A stretch of 64,000 nucleotides of DNA, from the NCBI GenBank assembly GCA_963713545.1, contig CAVQME010000010.1:186001-250000 (forward strand). Reading direction: 5' to 3'. The DNA comes from CAVPLM01 sp963713545. Lineage in GTDB: Bacteria; Actinomycetota; Thermoleophilia; RBG-16-64-13. The position numbers and the translations under genes are program-made. Positions 25,801 through 34,357 of this stretch are shown here, piece after piece (within the stretch, counting starts at the first letter, position 1; every line of letters begins with the position of its first letter). The notes beneath the pieces were generated by a model. It saw nothing but the letters and a program-made list of their open reading frames with translations. It had not been told where the DNA came from and did no database searches.

Positions 25801-26334
25801 CCCACAGCTGAGCCGTCCCCGCTGGCCGAGCCGACATCAGTGGCTGACCCAGCCACTCGGGCTGAATCTGCAGCCTCGGCTGAGTCGGCAGCCGCGGCAG
25901 GGCCGAGGCGCGCAGCCGATTCGGAAACGCCTGTCACCCCGGGGTACTTCATTCCCCCGCACCTGTTCGTGGACGTCTCCCCGGAGGCTTCGCTCGCCCA
26001 GGAAGAGATCTTCGGTCCGGTTCTCGCGGTCATGAAGGCTCAAGACTTTGGCCACGCCATCGAGTTGGCCTTGGGTGTGCGTTACGGCCTCACGGGTGGG
26101 GTGTACTCGCGGAACCCGGCTCACATCGCCCGGGCATATCAGGAGTTCCGGGTAGGTAATCTGTACATCAACCGGCCGATCACCGGCGCCATGGTGGGTA
26201 GACAACCCTTTGGGGGCTCCCGCATGAGTGGTGTGGGCTCCAAGGCGGGAGGACCGGACTATCTGCTGCAATTCCTTGAGCCGCGCACGGTCACAGAGAA
26301 CACGATCCGCCGGGGCTTCGCCCCGACGGAGTAG
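22851..26334 (+). CDS. Bifunctional proline dehydrogenase / L-glutamate gamma-semialdehyde dehydrogenase, frameshifted
   Basis: Oxidises proline to glutamate in two steps. Correcting one base gives about 1,160 residues. Order: Ala/Glu-rich tail (1-60); proline dehydrogenase barrel with NLSLKLTSLYSQIDPLDF, FLNLDLERFAYRDLT, VRLVKGAYWDYE and HNIRSI; then aldehyde dehydrogenase with IAAVIAPWNFPLAIPAGM, ELGGKNAIIVD, GQKCSACSR (catalytic Cys) and EEIFGPVLAV. The reading frame changes at about 23511 (the run GCGCCGC has one C too many), after residue 220. An Ala/Ser/Glu/Pro-rich insert of about 97 residues (25645-25935) splits the aldehyde dehydrogenase domain just before GYFIPP. Similar to actinobacterial and Deinococcus-type PutA/RocA fusions. 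Confidence 0.87.
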
Positions 26335-26344
26335 CGGCGAGAGA

Positions 26345-26749
26345 TCAGCGGGGGAGCCACTCGACCGGCACCGACTTTTCGACTGCTAGGAATTCCGGAT
26401 CACCAGTCAGGACCGTGCCGCCCTCAGACGCGGCTAGAGCCACCACAAAAGCATCCGCGAGGGAGATCGGGTGACGGGCTTTCACGTGGGCGGCGGCCAG
26501 AGCGTCCCGCCGCCCTACGTCCGCTACTTCGATGGGCAGATCCTGGATGGCGGACAGCGCGGCTTGCGCCGCTGGCAGGCCGCCAGCACGTTCCGCGATA
26601 TATGCGATCTCGGCCAGACTGATGATCGAAAGCAGGGCACAGCGCATCTCACCGCCTGATGTTTCAAGAACCTCTGAAACCCGTGCCGCTCCGGCTTCGC
26701 CTCTCAGGAACGACAAGACGGCGAAGCTATCGAGGACCCACACCGGCAT
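26345..26749 (-). CDS. PIN-domain toxin (VapC-like)
   Basis: 134 residues. The four PIN acidic positions are present: WVLDSFAVLSFL (Asp), ISLAEIAYIAERAGG (Glu), SLADAFVVALA (Asp) and VLTGDPEF (Asp). VapC toxins are RNases that cut tRNA or rRNA when freed from the antitoxin. The AbrB-type antitoxin gene lies one base upstream on the same strand, and an inverted-repeat operator precedes the pair. This arrangement supports a type II toxin-antitoxin module. Confidence 0.9.
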   Translation of the reverse strand: MPVWVLDSFAVLSFLRGEAGAARVSEVLETSGGEMRCALLSIISLAEIAYIAERAGGLPAAQAALSAIQDLPIEVADVGRRDALAAAHVKARHPISLADAFVVALAASEGGTVLTGDPEFLAVEKSVPVEWLPR

Positions 26750-26750
26750 G

Positions 26751-26996
26751 TCATCGCGACCCGCGCTCGTCGCGTTCGACTTCGCGACGATGTTCCTCTA
26801 CCAGTGCGGCCGCCAGCGATTCTGACGACTCGAGCAGACCTCTCGCTTGATGTACCGGATCATCGAGAGTCGGTACCAGAGCGAGAACGCCCCCGTAGTC
26901 TACGATGTTGACCGCGCCACCCGGCCTGAGCCCATACTTCTTACGCAGGTCCGCAGGAATAACTACCCATCCCTTGCTCGAGATCGTGAGCCGCAT
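26751..26996 (-). CDS. AbrB/MazE-type antitoxin
   Basis: 81 residues: a swapped-hairpin DNA-binding N-terminus (MRLTISSKGWVVIPADLRKKYGL, RPGGAVNIVDYGGVLALVP) and an acidic, helical C-terminus that would clamp the toxin. The ATG is preceded by GAGGAGG. First gene of the pair; its DNA-binding domain is expected to repress the operon at the palindrome 19-48 bases upstream. Confidence 0.9.
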   Translation of the reverse strand: MRLTISSKGWVVIPADLRKKYGLRPGGAVNIVDYGGVLALVPTLDDPVHQARGLLESSESLAAALVEEHRREVERDERGSR

Positions 26997-27014
26997 ACCA
27001 CGCCTCCTCGCTCA

Positions 27015-27044
27015 CGTTATACATGGCTGATCAGAAGTATAACG
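27015..27044. promoter_or_regulatory. Toxin-antitoxin operator/promoter
   Basis: Perfect 8-bp inverted repeat CGTTATAC-N14-GTATAACG located 19-48 bases upstream of the antitoxin start. The proximal arm contains TATAAC on the minus strand, a good -10 element, so binding would block the promoter. Fits autoregulation by the antitoxin. Confidence 0.7.
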
Positions 27045-27162
27045 CGCTGAGAGCGTCGTGGAGGCCCCGGCTCCCTTGTCCCAAGGATTTCACAAGAGAC
27101 AGGTCCGAAGGCTCAACCTTTGGTTGGAGCCTGGCGCCCAGTCCGACCGCAGCTCCGGCCAC

Positions 27163-28137
27163 CTATCCCCCACGGCGGTGCTCGAACACCGCCCCCACTA
27201 GGTCGAGGATCAGCCGGGTGCCGTGCAGAGCCGCCAGCTGCCCCGGATCGTAAAGCGGGTTAACCTCCACGAGATCCATTCCGACGACGTTCGTTCGCCC
27301 CGCTACCGCCAGAAGCAGCGTCTTTGCTTCGTAGTAGGTGAACCCGCCCGGCTCGGGCGTGCCCGTGCCGGGCGCGACGGCCGGGTCGAGACAGTCGATG
27401 TCGAACGTCACCCAGACATCTATCCCGGGCTCGATGTGCTCCACCAGGCGCTCCGCCCCGCGCTGTCCCAGCTCCCGCTTCGCCTGCTCGCACCACAGGG
27501 TCGCGACTCCACGCTCGATGGCGAGGGTCACGTTGTCGGCCGCCGTGTGCAGGCCTCGGACACCGTACTGGGTGACCCGCTGGACCAGTCCATGCTCATG
27601 GGCACGGATGATCGGACTGGCATGCGTGTAGCGCTCGCCTCCGATCTCGTCCCAGTAGTCCATGTGCGCGTCGAACTGCACCAGGTTCAGGGCCGCTTGC
27701 GCCACGCCGGCCTCGGCTCGTCCCCGCTCCACCCCGTGCAGCACCGGATAGGTGATGGAATGATCCCCTCCGAGTACCACAGGGAACAGGCCGCCGCGCA
27801 CTATCTCCGCCAGGCGGCCGGCTATGCGAGCGTGGTTGGTGTCGGCGGAAGCGGTCGGCGCCAGAGCCACGTCGCCCGCGTCGACGAAGCGCACGCCGCC
27901 CAACAGGGAAATGCCGGCCTCACCGTCCCAGTAGGGCTCGGCTCCCTCCCGGTAGGCCCAGTTGGTCGAGATCGCGCGTAAAGCCCGCGGACCCTCGCGC
28001 GCGCCGGCGCGGCCCGTCGTCCCCTCGTCGTAGGGCACGCCGATGACGGCCACGTCTCCGTCGGTCGCCGCCGGCTCGGGGAGGAAGGGTGCCTTGAGAA
28101 AGGTGGCGATGCCCCCGAATGGCATGGTTTCGCTCAC
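27163..28137 (-). CDS. Agmatinase/arginase-family ureohydrolase
   Basis: About 324 residues. Binuclear Mn site motifs: VVLGGDHSITYP, VQFDAHMDYWDE and FDIDCLDPAVAPGTGTPEPGG. These match agmatinase (SpeB)-type enzymes, which release urea from agmatine or another guanidino compound. The GTG at 28137 or ATG at 28125 is the start; an upstream in-frame extension runs into the sulfatase gene. The sulfatase stop codon ends 2 bases before the GTG, so the two genes form an operon. The substrate among agmatine, guanidinobutyrate and similar is not determined. Confidence 0.88.
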   Translation of the reverse strand: MSETMPFGGIATFLKAPFLPEPAATDGDVAVIGVPYDEGTTGRAGAREGPRALRAISTNWAYREGAEPYWDGEAGISLLGGVRFVDAGDVALAPTASADTNHARIAGRLAEIVRGGLFPVVLGGDHSITYPVLHGVERGRAEAGVAQAALNLVQFDAHMDYWDEIGGERYTHASPIIRAHEHGLVQRVTQYGVRGLHTAADNVTLAIERGVATLWCEQAKRELGQRGAERLVEHIEPGIDVWVTFDIDCLDPAVAPGTGTPEPGGFTYYEAKTLLLAVAGRTNVVGMDLVEVNPLYDPGQLAALHGTRLILDLVGAVFEHRRGG

Positions 28138-28139
28138 GC

Positions 28140-29621
28140 CTACCGCATGCCCCCTCCGGATGCGTCGTGCAGGGTCTCCAGCACCCGGTCCAGATTGAAC
28201 GAAGCCGGCTTCTGCCGGGGCGGGAAATCCCTGAACGACTGTATCTGTTGAGCCACCAGCGCCTGGACCCCGTAGAGCAGGTACGCGTGGTCGATCATCC
28301 AATCATAGTAAGTATTGGAGTTCTCATCCGCCCGCTCAAAAGGATCGCGGCGCAGGTGGAACATCTTGGGGATCCTGAGCGGGACGAAGGGCTCAGACCA
28401 GCACGCGAGCTGCTTGGCCCGTTGCTCCATGAACACCAGCTTCCAGTCGTTATGCCGGACCGCCACGAGCTGGCCGTCGTCGTTGATGTAGAAGAACGAC
28501 TGCCGAGGGCTCTTCTCCTGCTCTCCGGTGAGGTAGGAAAGCATGTCGATGCCATCGATCCACACCTTGAAGGTCTTGTCGCCCGCCTGATGTCCCTCTA
28601 GGAGCTTCTCCTTGACATCCGGCTCACCGGCCGCGGCCAGTAGCGTGGGCAGCCAGTCCTGGTGGCACACGATGTCGTTCAGAGTCTTGCCGGCGGGGAA
28701 CTTCCCGGGCCAGCGTACGAAGGCCGGCACGCGCCAGGCGCCTTCCCAGTTGGTGTTCTTCTCGCTGCGGAAGGGGGTGATGGCTCCATCGGGCCAGGTG
28801 TTGTAGTGCGGACCGTTGTCGGTGGAGTACATGACGATGGTGTTGTCGGCGATGCCCAGCTCGTCCAGCTTGTCGAGCATCTTGCCGACCAGTTCGTCGT
28901 GGGCCACCATCACATCGTTGTAGAAGCCTTGGCCGCTCTTGCCCAGATGCTTCTCGGCGGGGTGAGTGCGGAAGTGCATGGCGGTAGCGTTCCACCAGAG
29001 GAAGAACGGTTTGCCCGAGCCGCTGACCTCCTCCATGAAGCGGAGCGCGCGCTCGGTGACCTCTTCGTCGATGGTCTCCATTCGCTTCTTGGTAAGGGGA
29101 CCGGTGTCCTCGATCCGTCCGTCGGCGTAGCTGTGGATCACACCACGCGGGCCGAAGTGCTCGCGGAATGCCGGGAACTTAGGATAGTCGGGATGTTCGG
29201 GTTCTTCCTCGGCGTTGAGGTGGTACAGGTTCCCGAAGAACTCGTCGAACCCGTGAGCGCTGGGCAAGAACTCGTCCTTGTCCCCCAGGTGGTTCTTGCC
29301 GAACTGGCCGGTGACGTATCCCAACGGCTTGAGCAGCTCAGCGATAGTGGGGTCCTCTGGGCGCAGCCCGATGTCCGCCGCCGGCATCCCCACTTTGGTG
29401 AGGCCCGTGCGGACCGGGTTCTGCCCGGTGATGAACGCGGCCCGGCCGGCGGTACAGCTTTGCTGGCCGTAGTAGTCGGTGAAGGACAGACCCTCGTCAG
29501 CCACCCGGTCTATGTTGGGGGTGCGGTAACCCATCTGGCCCCGGTTGTTGAAGCTGATGTTCCACCAGCCGATGTCATCCCCCCATAGAATCAGGATGTT
29601 CGGCTTCTGCGTCTCGGCCAT
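28140..29621 (-). CDS. Sulfatase, Cys-type, cytoplasmic form
   Basis: 493 residues from ATG 29621, preceded by AGGAGG. Metal ligands: ILWGDDIGWW near the N-terminus and YSTDNGPHYNTWPDG later; substrate loop FFGNLYHLNAEEEPEHPDYP. The formylglycine motif is CTAGR (Cys56), a Cys-type C-x-A-x-R site suited to an anSME or FGE maturase. No signal peptide is present, as often seen for anSME clients. The likely maturase lies 3.8 kb downstream at 32060-33397. It would hydrolyse a sulfate (or phosphonate) ester; the substrate is unknown. Confidence 0.88.
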   Translation of the reverse strand: MAETQKPNILILWGDDIGWWNISFNNRGQMGYRTPNIDRVADEGLSFTDYYGQQSCTAGRAAFITGQNPVRTGLTKVGMPAADIGLRPEDPTIAELLKPLGYVTGQFGKNHLGDKDEFLPSAHGFDEFFGNLYHLNAEEEPEHPDYPKFPAFREHFGPRGVIHSYADGRIEDTGPLTKKRMETIDEEVTERALRFMEEVSGSGKPFFLWWNATAMHFRTHPAEKHLGKSGQGFYNDVMVAHDELVGKMLDKLDELGIADNTIVMYSTDNGPHYNTWPDGAITPFRSEKNTNWEGAWRVPAFVRWPGKFPAGKTLNDIVCHQDWLPTLLAAAGEPDVKEKLLEGHQAGDKTFKVWIDGIDMLSYLTGEQEKSPRQSFFYINDDGQLVAVRHNDWKLVFMEQRAKQLACWSEPFVPLRIPKMFHLRRDPFERADENSNTYYDWMIDHAYLLYGVQALVAQQIQSFRDFPPRQKPASFNLDRVLETLHDASGGGMR

Positions 29622-29752
29622 TGGGTCCTCCTGTCGTTCGCTCGGTACCAATCCACTATTCGCCAATCCCGACATTCGTCAAACCTCTGCGAGCGGTCTC
29701 GACGCGCATCGCTCAGTCGCCGCCGCCCACGGGACTCGCCTCACAGGCTTCG

Positions 29753-30630
29753 CTAGCCACGCAATTCCCACACTTTCTGAACCAGCAAGAAGAAGGCCAG
29801 CACCGCCAGGAGCACCACGATCACCCAGAACCAGTAGTGAAGGATCAGGATCACGGCCGAGATCACCGCAAGGACCGCGGCGATGCCGGTGATCGTCCGG
29901 GCATACTCGCCTCGCAGACCGCGGCTTGGTACTCACCTTGCTGGAAGTAGGAGGCGTGAGACCCCGCCCCTGCCCATACCACCGGATGACCGGCCACAAG
30001 TCCGACCTGCTCCCTGTCGTCCCACCGCCGGCGCAGATCTTCGCCGTGAAAGTCGTGCGAGGCATAGGCGGCCCATTCGGGCAGCATGCGGCCGTCCTCC
30101 TCGTACAGGTAGACGAGGATGTTCTCCCAGTCGGACTCGTGATCGTTGACCCCGTGAAAAGCGGAGCGCCAGCTGTTGTAGCAGTAGAAGAACCAGTACT
30201 GCAGGATGGTCCAGCCCCCTTGGCGGACGACCCGGCAGTAATAGACATACTTCTCGTCGTCGAGGACCATCTGGTGGTAGCTCAACTCGGCGGGGGCCGC
30301 GGTGACCGGCGACACCCTCCCACGCAATAGCAGGGAGAGGGAGAACAGGGCATCGGCCAACCGGGGGAGGAAGCCTCCCCTGGCCAGCCGGCCCACACCC
30401 GGACGGAAGACATTCCGCGTCTCACGGCGCAGGCGGGAGACATCGGCCAGCACCCGCGCGCTCTCGGCCACCCCGAGGACTTCGTTGAAGCGCAGGAACT
30501 CGATCGCGCCGAAGGGGTATTCGCGGGGCTCCACGAGTCCCTCGATGTCGAGCTCGCCCTTCGGCACGAGGTTCTCCTCGTCCAGTGAGAGCTCCACAGA
30601 CTCCGTCGCGATCCTCGCAGCCCTCGCCAC
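29753..30630 (-). CDS. Unrecognised protein with C-terminal membrane hairpin, apparent frameshift
   Basis: Not assigned. Residues about 110-240 carry WTILQYWFFYCYNSW, HESDWENILVYLY and VVWAGAGSHASYF, a Trp/Tyr-rich pattern vaguely like the Vps62 family. In this frame the protein stops at 29863 after a low-quality tail. In the frame one base over, the sequence continues as RGLRGEYARTITGIAAVLAV and two strongly hydrophobic stretches (ILILHYWFWVIVVLLAVLAFF) to a stop at 29753. A missing base near 29915-29935 would join them into one protein of about 290 residues with a membrane hairpin. Starts with GTG; Shine-Dalgarno weak. Confidence 0.6.
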
Positions 30631-30833
30631 TCACTATTGATGTCAGCCACAGCGATAGTCGGGCGCAAACGGAATCGCGATCGCCGTGCTGGGGCACCCC
30701 ACTTCCTACCGTTCGCCAACGGGGAAGGATATGCGTCACCGCGCGTGGAAACAGGGTAGATGACAGCGCCGGACCGGTCAGGGTGCAACCTCGGCCTCTG
30801 GCAAAAGGCTGAACGATCATGTAAGGAGTGCTC

Positions 30834-32045
30834 ATGAACCGGGACGAAGAATCACCTGCCTCCTCGCCGGAGGATCCTGAGCAGCAGAATCGACCGGCCG
30901 GGCAGGACGAGTTCGCGCAGAACGCCGATGACTCCCGCGCTTCACTAGGATGGGCCGCTCCCCACCGAGATCTCCTCCACAGCCCGACCGGGCTTCTTCT
31001 CGCCCTGGCGTGTGCGACCATCGTGCTCTATGGCATGCGCTATTCCCGGTCGATCCTCGCTCCGATCTTCCTGGCCATGTTCGTGGTCATGGGCCTGAGC
31101 CCGATCTTGCATTGGCTGAGACGCAAGGGAATGCCGCCCTGGGCGACGATCACGATCGTGCTCATTGGTTTCGTGGCCGCTGCCGGCCTCTTGGTGGCCA
31201 TCATCGCGGGCTCCCTCGGACAGCTCAGCTCAACGCTCCCCGTCTACCAGCAGAATCTGACACGCATCGTTTCCGACGTGCAGAGCTGGTTCGCCGGTCA
31301 CGACATCGACATCAGCGGTCTCACCAGCAACGTCCTCCGGCCCGACAAGATAATCGGCTGGATCTCGTCCTTCGTACGCTTTCTCATTGGGTTGCTCACC
31401 AACGCGTTTCTTTTGATCTTGATTGTGGCCTTCATGATCGCCGAGGTCTATTCGTTCCCACGGAAGGTGCACGACCGGCTCAGTATCAGCCCCAAGCTCG
31501 CCGAGACGTTCAAGAGCTTCGGTGACGTGACTCGGACCTTCCTATTCACCCTGACGTGGCTCAACCTACTGACCGCGGTGATCGTGGTCGCTGTCTACTA
31601 TGCCTTCGGCGTAGATTTCGCCTTGCTTTGGGGTCTGTTGTTCTTCCTCCTCAGTTTCATCCCCAACATCGGGTTCATACTGTCGGTCATCCCGGTGTTT
31701 TTCGTCACCCTCCTGGAGTTCGGCTTCACCCGGGCTGCCATCGTCGTGGCCATCGTCATCTTCTTCAACGGGCTGGTCAACAACGCGGTCGCTCCTCGCT
31801 TCTTGGGCCAGCGAACAGGCCTCACCACCCTGGCCGTCTTCCTTTCTTTGGTGCTGTGGGCCTGGGTACTGGGACCGATAGGGGCGCTAATGTCGGTGCC
31901 CCTCATGCTCATGGTGAAGCTGCTCTTCTTCGACTCGTACGAGAGCACGCGTCCCCTGTCGGCGATCATCAGCCCTTCGGGCGGCCGACGTAACAGGAAG
32001 AAGCGGGGTGAAGGGACTACAGCCGAAGAGCCTGCCGAAGCCTGA
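30834..32045 (+). CDS. AI-2E/PerM-family transporter (paralogue 1)
   Basis: 403 residues, about eight helices: LLALACATIVLYGMRYSRSILAPIF, GLSPILHWLRRKGMPPW, the DISGL soluble segment, then FGVDFALLWGLLFFLLSFIPNIGFI, the AI-2E/PerM signature with the IPNIG turn. Family members export autoinducer-2, act as Na+/H+ antiporters or have unknown substrates. AAGGAGTGCTC precedes ATG 30834, a leader almost identical to those of the two other copies in this window. Convergent with the anSME gene, 14 bases apart. Confidence 0.88.
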   Translation: MNRDEESPASSPEDPEQQNRPAGQDEFAQNADDSRASLGWAAPHRDLLHSPTGLLLALACATIVLYGMRYSRSILAPIFLAMFVVMGLSPILHWLRRKGMPPWATITIVLIGFVAAAGLLVAIIAGSLGQLSSTLPVYQQNLTRIVSDVQSWFAGHDIDISGLTSNVLRPDKIIGWISSFVRFLIGLLTNAFLLILIVAFMIAEVYSFPRKVHDRLSISPKLAETFKSFGDVTRTFLFTLTWLNLLTAVIVVAVYYAFGVDFALLWGLLFFLLSFIPNIGFILSVIPVFFVTLLEFGFTRAAIVVAIVIFFNGLVNNAVAPRFLGQRTGLTTLAVFLSLVLWAWVLGPIGALMSVPLMLMVKLLFFDSYESTRPLSAIISPSGGRRNRKKRGEGTTAEEPAEA

Positions 32046-32059
32046 ACTCGGGGTGATGC

Positions 32060-33397
32060 TCAGGAGGCGCCCCCCGCTCCGTGGCACTTCTTGAACTTCT
32101 GGCCGCTGCCGCAGGGACAGGGGTCGTTGCGTGCGGCGGCGGCGAACCGTGCCGCCAGTAGCCGCTCTTCCTCGGCCAGGACGGCCATCACCCCGGCGGC
32201 CGGGAGGCCGCGCCGCAGGAGGTCGGCCATGATGCGCATGGGGTGGTCGGCGTGCTCGAAGAAGGCCTGGAGGCCTTCACAGAGCCAGTTGAGCCCCGGT
32301 TCGCCGTCCGGTGTGGTCAGCACCCGGTTCTTGGGACACTCCCCTTGGCAGGTGAACAGCCAGCGGCACTCCCGGCAGTAACTCGGGAGCGCCCCGCTTT
32401 TGGCCGCGCCGAAGGCGCGCTGCCTGTCCGAGGAGACCAGTTCCCCTATCGGAGTCTCGAGGATGTTACCCAAGAGGAATCCCGGCTCCACGTAGTGGTC
32501 GCAGGAATAGACGTCGCCGGTGTGCTCCAGGGCCACGCCTTCCCCGCAGGTGGGGCTGAGCACGCACAGGCTGGATCGGCCTCGCACGTACGAGGCCAAG
32601 ACGCCGTCGAAGAACAGCACGAACATGGTGCCCACGTCGTGCCGGACCCATTCGTCGAAGATCTGGGTCAGGAAGCGCCCGTACTGCCGGCCTTCCACCG
32701 AGCGGTCGGTCACCGCCGTCCCTTCCTGGTCGCCGCTCTCGTTGTCCCGCTCGACAATGGGGATGAACTGGAGGTAGCGGGCCTCCAGTTCGTCACGGAA
32801 GAAACGGTACACCTCCAGGGGGTGATGGCTGTTGACGGAGTTCACGGTGCACAGGATGTTGAACTCCACCTGGTGCTTCTGCAGCACCCGCGCGGCCCCG
32901 ACCACCTTGTCGAACACCGAGTCGCCCCGCCGGTCCCGCCGGTATGCATCGTGGAGCTCGCGGGGCCCGTCCAGGCTCAATCCGACCAGGAAACTTTCCT
33001 CGTGCAAGAACCTGCACCACTCGTCGTCGAGGAGGACGCCGTTGGTCTGTAGTGTGTTCTCGACCCGCACCCCAGGAGGTGCGTACTTCTTTTCCGATTC
33101 CACCGCTCGACGGAAGAAGTCGAGCCCCATGAGCGTCGGCTCGCCCCCCTGCCAGGCCATGGTCACCTCGGGCACCTGGTGCGCCTCGATGGTCTGGCGG
33201 ACATACGCCTCGAGCACCTCGTCGGACATCCGGAAGGTGCTACCCGGATAGAGCCGCTCCTTCTTCAGGAAGAAGCAGTAGGCGCAGTCGAGGTTGCAGC
33301 GAGCCCCGGTGGGCTTCGCCATCACGTGGAAGGCATCCACCGTGCCGGTGCTGGGACTCATCGGTCTCAGAGGTTCATCAGGCTGTGGAGTCGGCAT
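32060..33397 (-). CDS. Anaerobic sulfatase-maturating radical SAM enzyme with SEC-C tail
   Basis: 445 residues. Radical SAM motif CNLDCAYC (Cys34, 38, 41) in the hallmark context MAKPTGARCNLDCAYCFFL, then WQGGEPTLMG. The SPASM region has the Cys set of anSMEs (SLCVLSPTCGEGVA, YSCDHYVEPG, YCRECRWLFTCQGECPKNR). A SEC-C zinc motif (NDPCPCGSGQKFKKCHG) ends the protein. The enzyme oxidises the sulfatase active-site Cys to formylglycine without oxygen. Both sulfatases nearby (28140 and 36272) carry Cys-type motifs and are likely clients. Confidence 0.93.
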   Translation of the reverse strand: MPTPQPDEPLRPMSPSTGTVDAFHVMAKPTGARCNLDCAYCFFLKKERLYPGSTFRMSDEVLEAYVRQTIEAHQVPEVTMAWQGGEPTLMGLDFFRRAVESEKKYAPPGVRVENTLQTNGVLLDDEWCRFLHEESFLVGLSLDGPRELHDAYRRDRRGDSVFDKVVGAARVLQKHQVEFNILCTVNSVNSHHPLEVYRFFRDELEARYLQFIPIVERDNESGDQEGTAVTDRSVEGRQYGRFLTQIFDEWVRHDVGTMFVLFFDGVLASYVRGRSSLCVLSPTCGEGVALEHTGDVYSCDHYVEPGFLLGNILETPIGELVSSDRQRAFGAAKSGALPSYCRECRWLFTCQGECPKNRVLTTPDGEPGLNWLCEGLQAFFEHADHPMRIMADLLRRGLPAAGVMAVLAEEERLLAARFAAAARNDPCPCGSGQKFKKCHGAGGAS

Positions 33398-33501
33398 GTC
33401 ACGGTGATGCTTCCCCCAGGTAGCCCCTCCCTAACCTTTTCCGCTCGACAGCTGCAAAGGCTTGATTTGATCTAGCGGCCGTATAGAAGGGGCGTACCAA
33501 G

Positions 33502-33531
33502 CCGACGGCCGCCCCGCGGGGCGGCCGTCGG
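33502..33531. terminator. Perfect 30-bp palindrome, terminator
   Basis: CCGACGGCCGCCCCG followed directly by its exact complement, 22 bases past the stop of the double META lipoprotein gene (minus strand). A very stable hairpin; no clear T-run. Confidence 0.6.
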
Positions 33532-33553
33532 AAAGGGTGTAGTCGCAGCGAGG

Positions 33554-34357
33554 CTACTTGGCGACGTACTGTGCCAGCGCCGCCCCGCTCGCATCGCGCA
33601 GCCAGAGCTCGTCGCCGTCGATCGAATAGGTCGCCGTTTGTGGCAGTGCGGCCAGGTACGCGGCTTCCTGGGCCATCAACTCGTCGGGCCCCGCCATCTT
33701 GGTGCTCACGATCTGAGCGTCGATAGTCATCTGATCCTGCCCGGAGACGGTGTATTTGGTCGAGTATTGGTTGATGCCGGCATTGCCTGCCAGGCTGCCA
33801 TCGGTCCCAAAGGTGGCTGTGATGGTGCTGTTCGCCGCGATCGACTGGAGGGCGCCCCTGCCGTTGTTGTAGGCAAGGGCCTGCCATTCTGTGCCGGTCA
33901 GCGAAGCTGGCTGTACTACTTCATACTTCACCAGCACCTTGCCTTTGTCGTCCAGGAGCGTCAGAGCCGCGTCGCTGACTTCGTATGTGGCCGCCTTCTG
34001 TATCGCAGCAAAGTAGGCCGCCTCTTGGGCCATCGCGTCATCGGGGCCGGCCATCATGGTGCTCGCCAGCTCTCCGATCTGGATGGTGTTGCCGGGACCG
34101 GCCGTGTACGAGGCGCTGTAGCGGTTGACAGAACCGGAGCCTGCTACCGTGCCGGCGGCGAACCTGGCCGTGGCGGCACTACCCTTGGCAGTGAGCACCG
34201 ACTCGACCCCCGCGATCTCGGTCGCTTTCCAGCTCTTGCCTTCGAGGGCCATCGAGTCGTCCGCCGTACTACCGCCGCCGCACCCGGTGACCGCTAGGAA
34301 GGTCAGCGCGAGTACCGCGGCGCTCATGATCGAAAGGACGGGCAGGGAACGCTTCAT
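33554..34357 (-). CDS. Lipoprotein with two META (HslJ-like) domains
   Basis: 267 residues. Signal peptide with lipobox VTGC. Two META-like units: residues about 38-148 (LEGKSWKATEI, GSGSVNRYSASY, MMAGPDDAMAQEAAYFAAI) and about 150-265 (LTGTEWQALAY, GNAGINQYSTKY, KMAGPDELMAQEAAYLAAL). The repeated MAGP-EAAY motif also marks two single-domain paralogues at 51298 and 51778. HslJ-type META proteins are linked to heat and antibiotic tolerance in E. coli; the role here is unknown. Confidence 0.87.
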   Translation of the reverse strand: MKRSLPVLSIMSAAVLALTFLAVTGCGGGSTADDSMALEGKSWKATEIAGVESVLTAKGSAATARFAAGTVAGSGSVNRYSASYTAGPGNTIQIGELASTMMAGPDDAMAQEAAYFAAIQKAATYEVSDAALTLLDDKGKVLVKYEVVQPASLTGTEWQALAYNNGRGALQSIAANSTITATFGTDGSLAGNAGINQYSTKYTVSGQDQMTIDAQIVSTKMAGPDELMAQEAAYLAALPQTATYSIDGDELWLRDASGAALAQYVAK

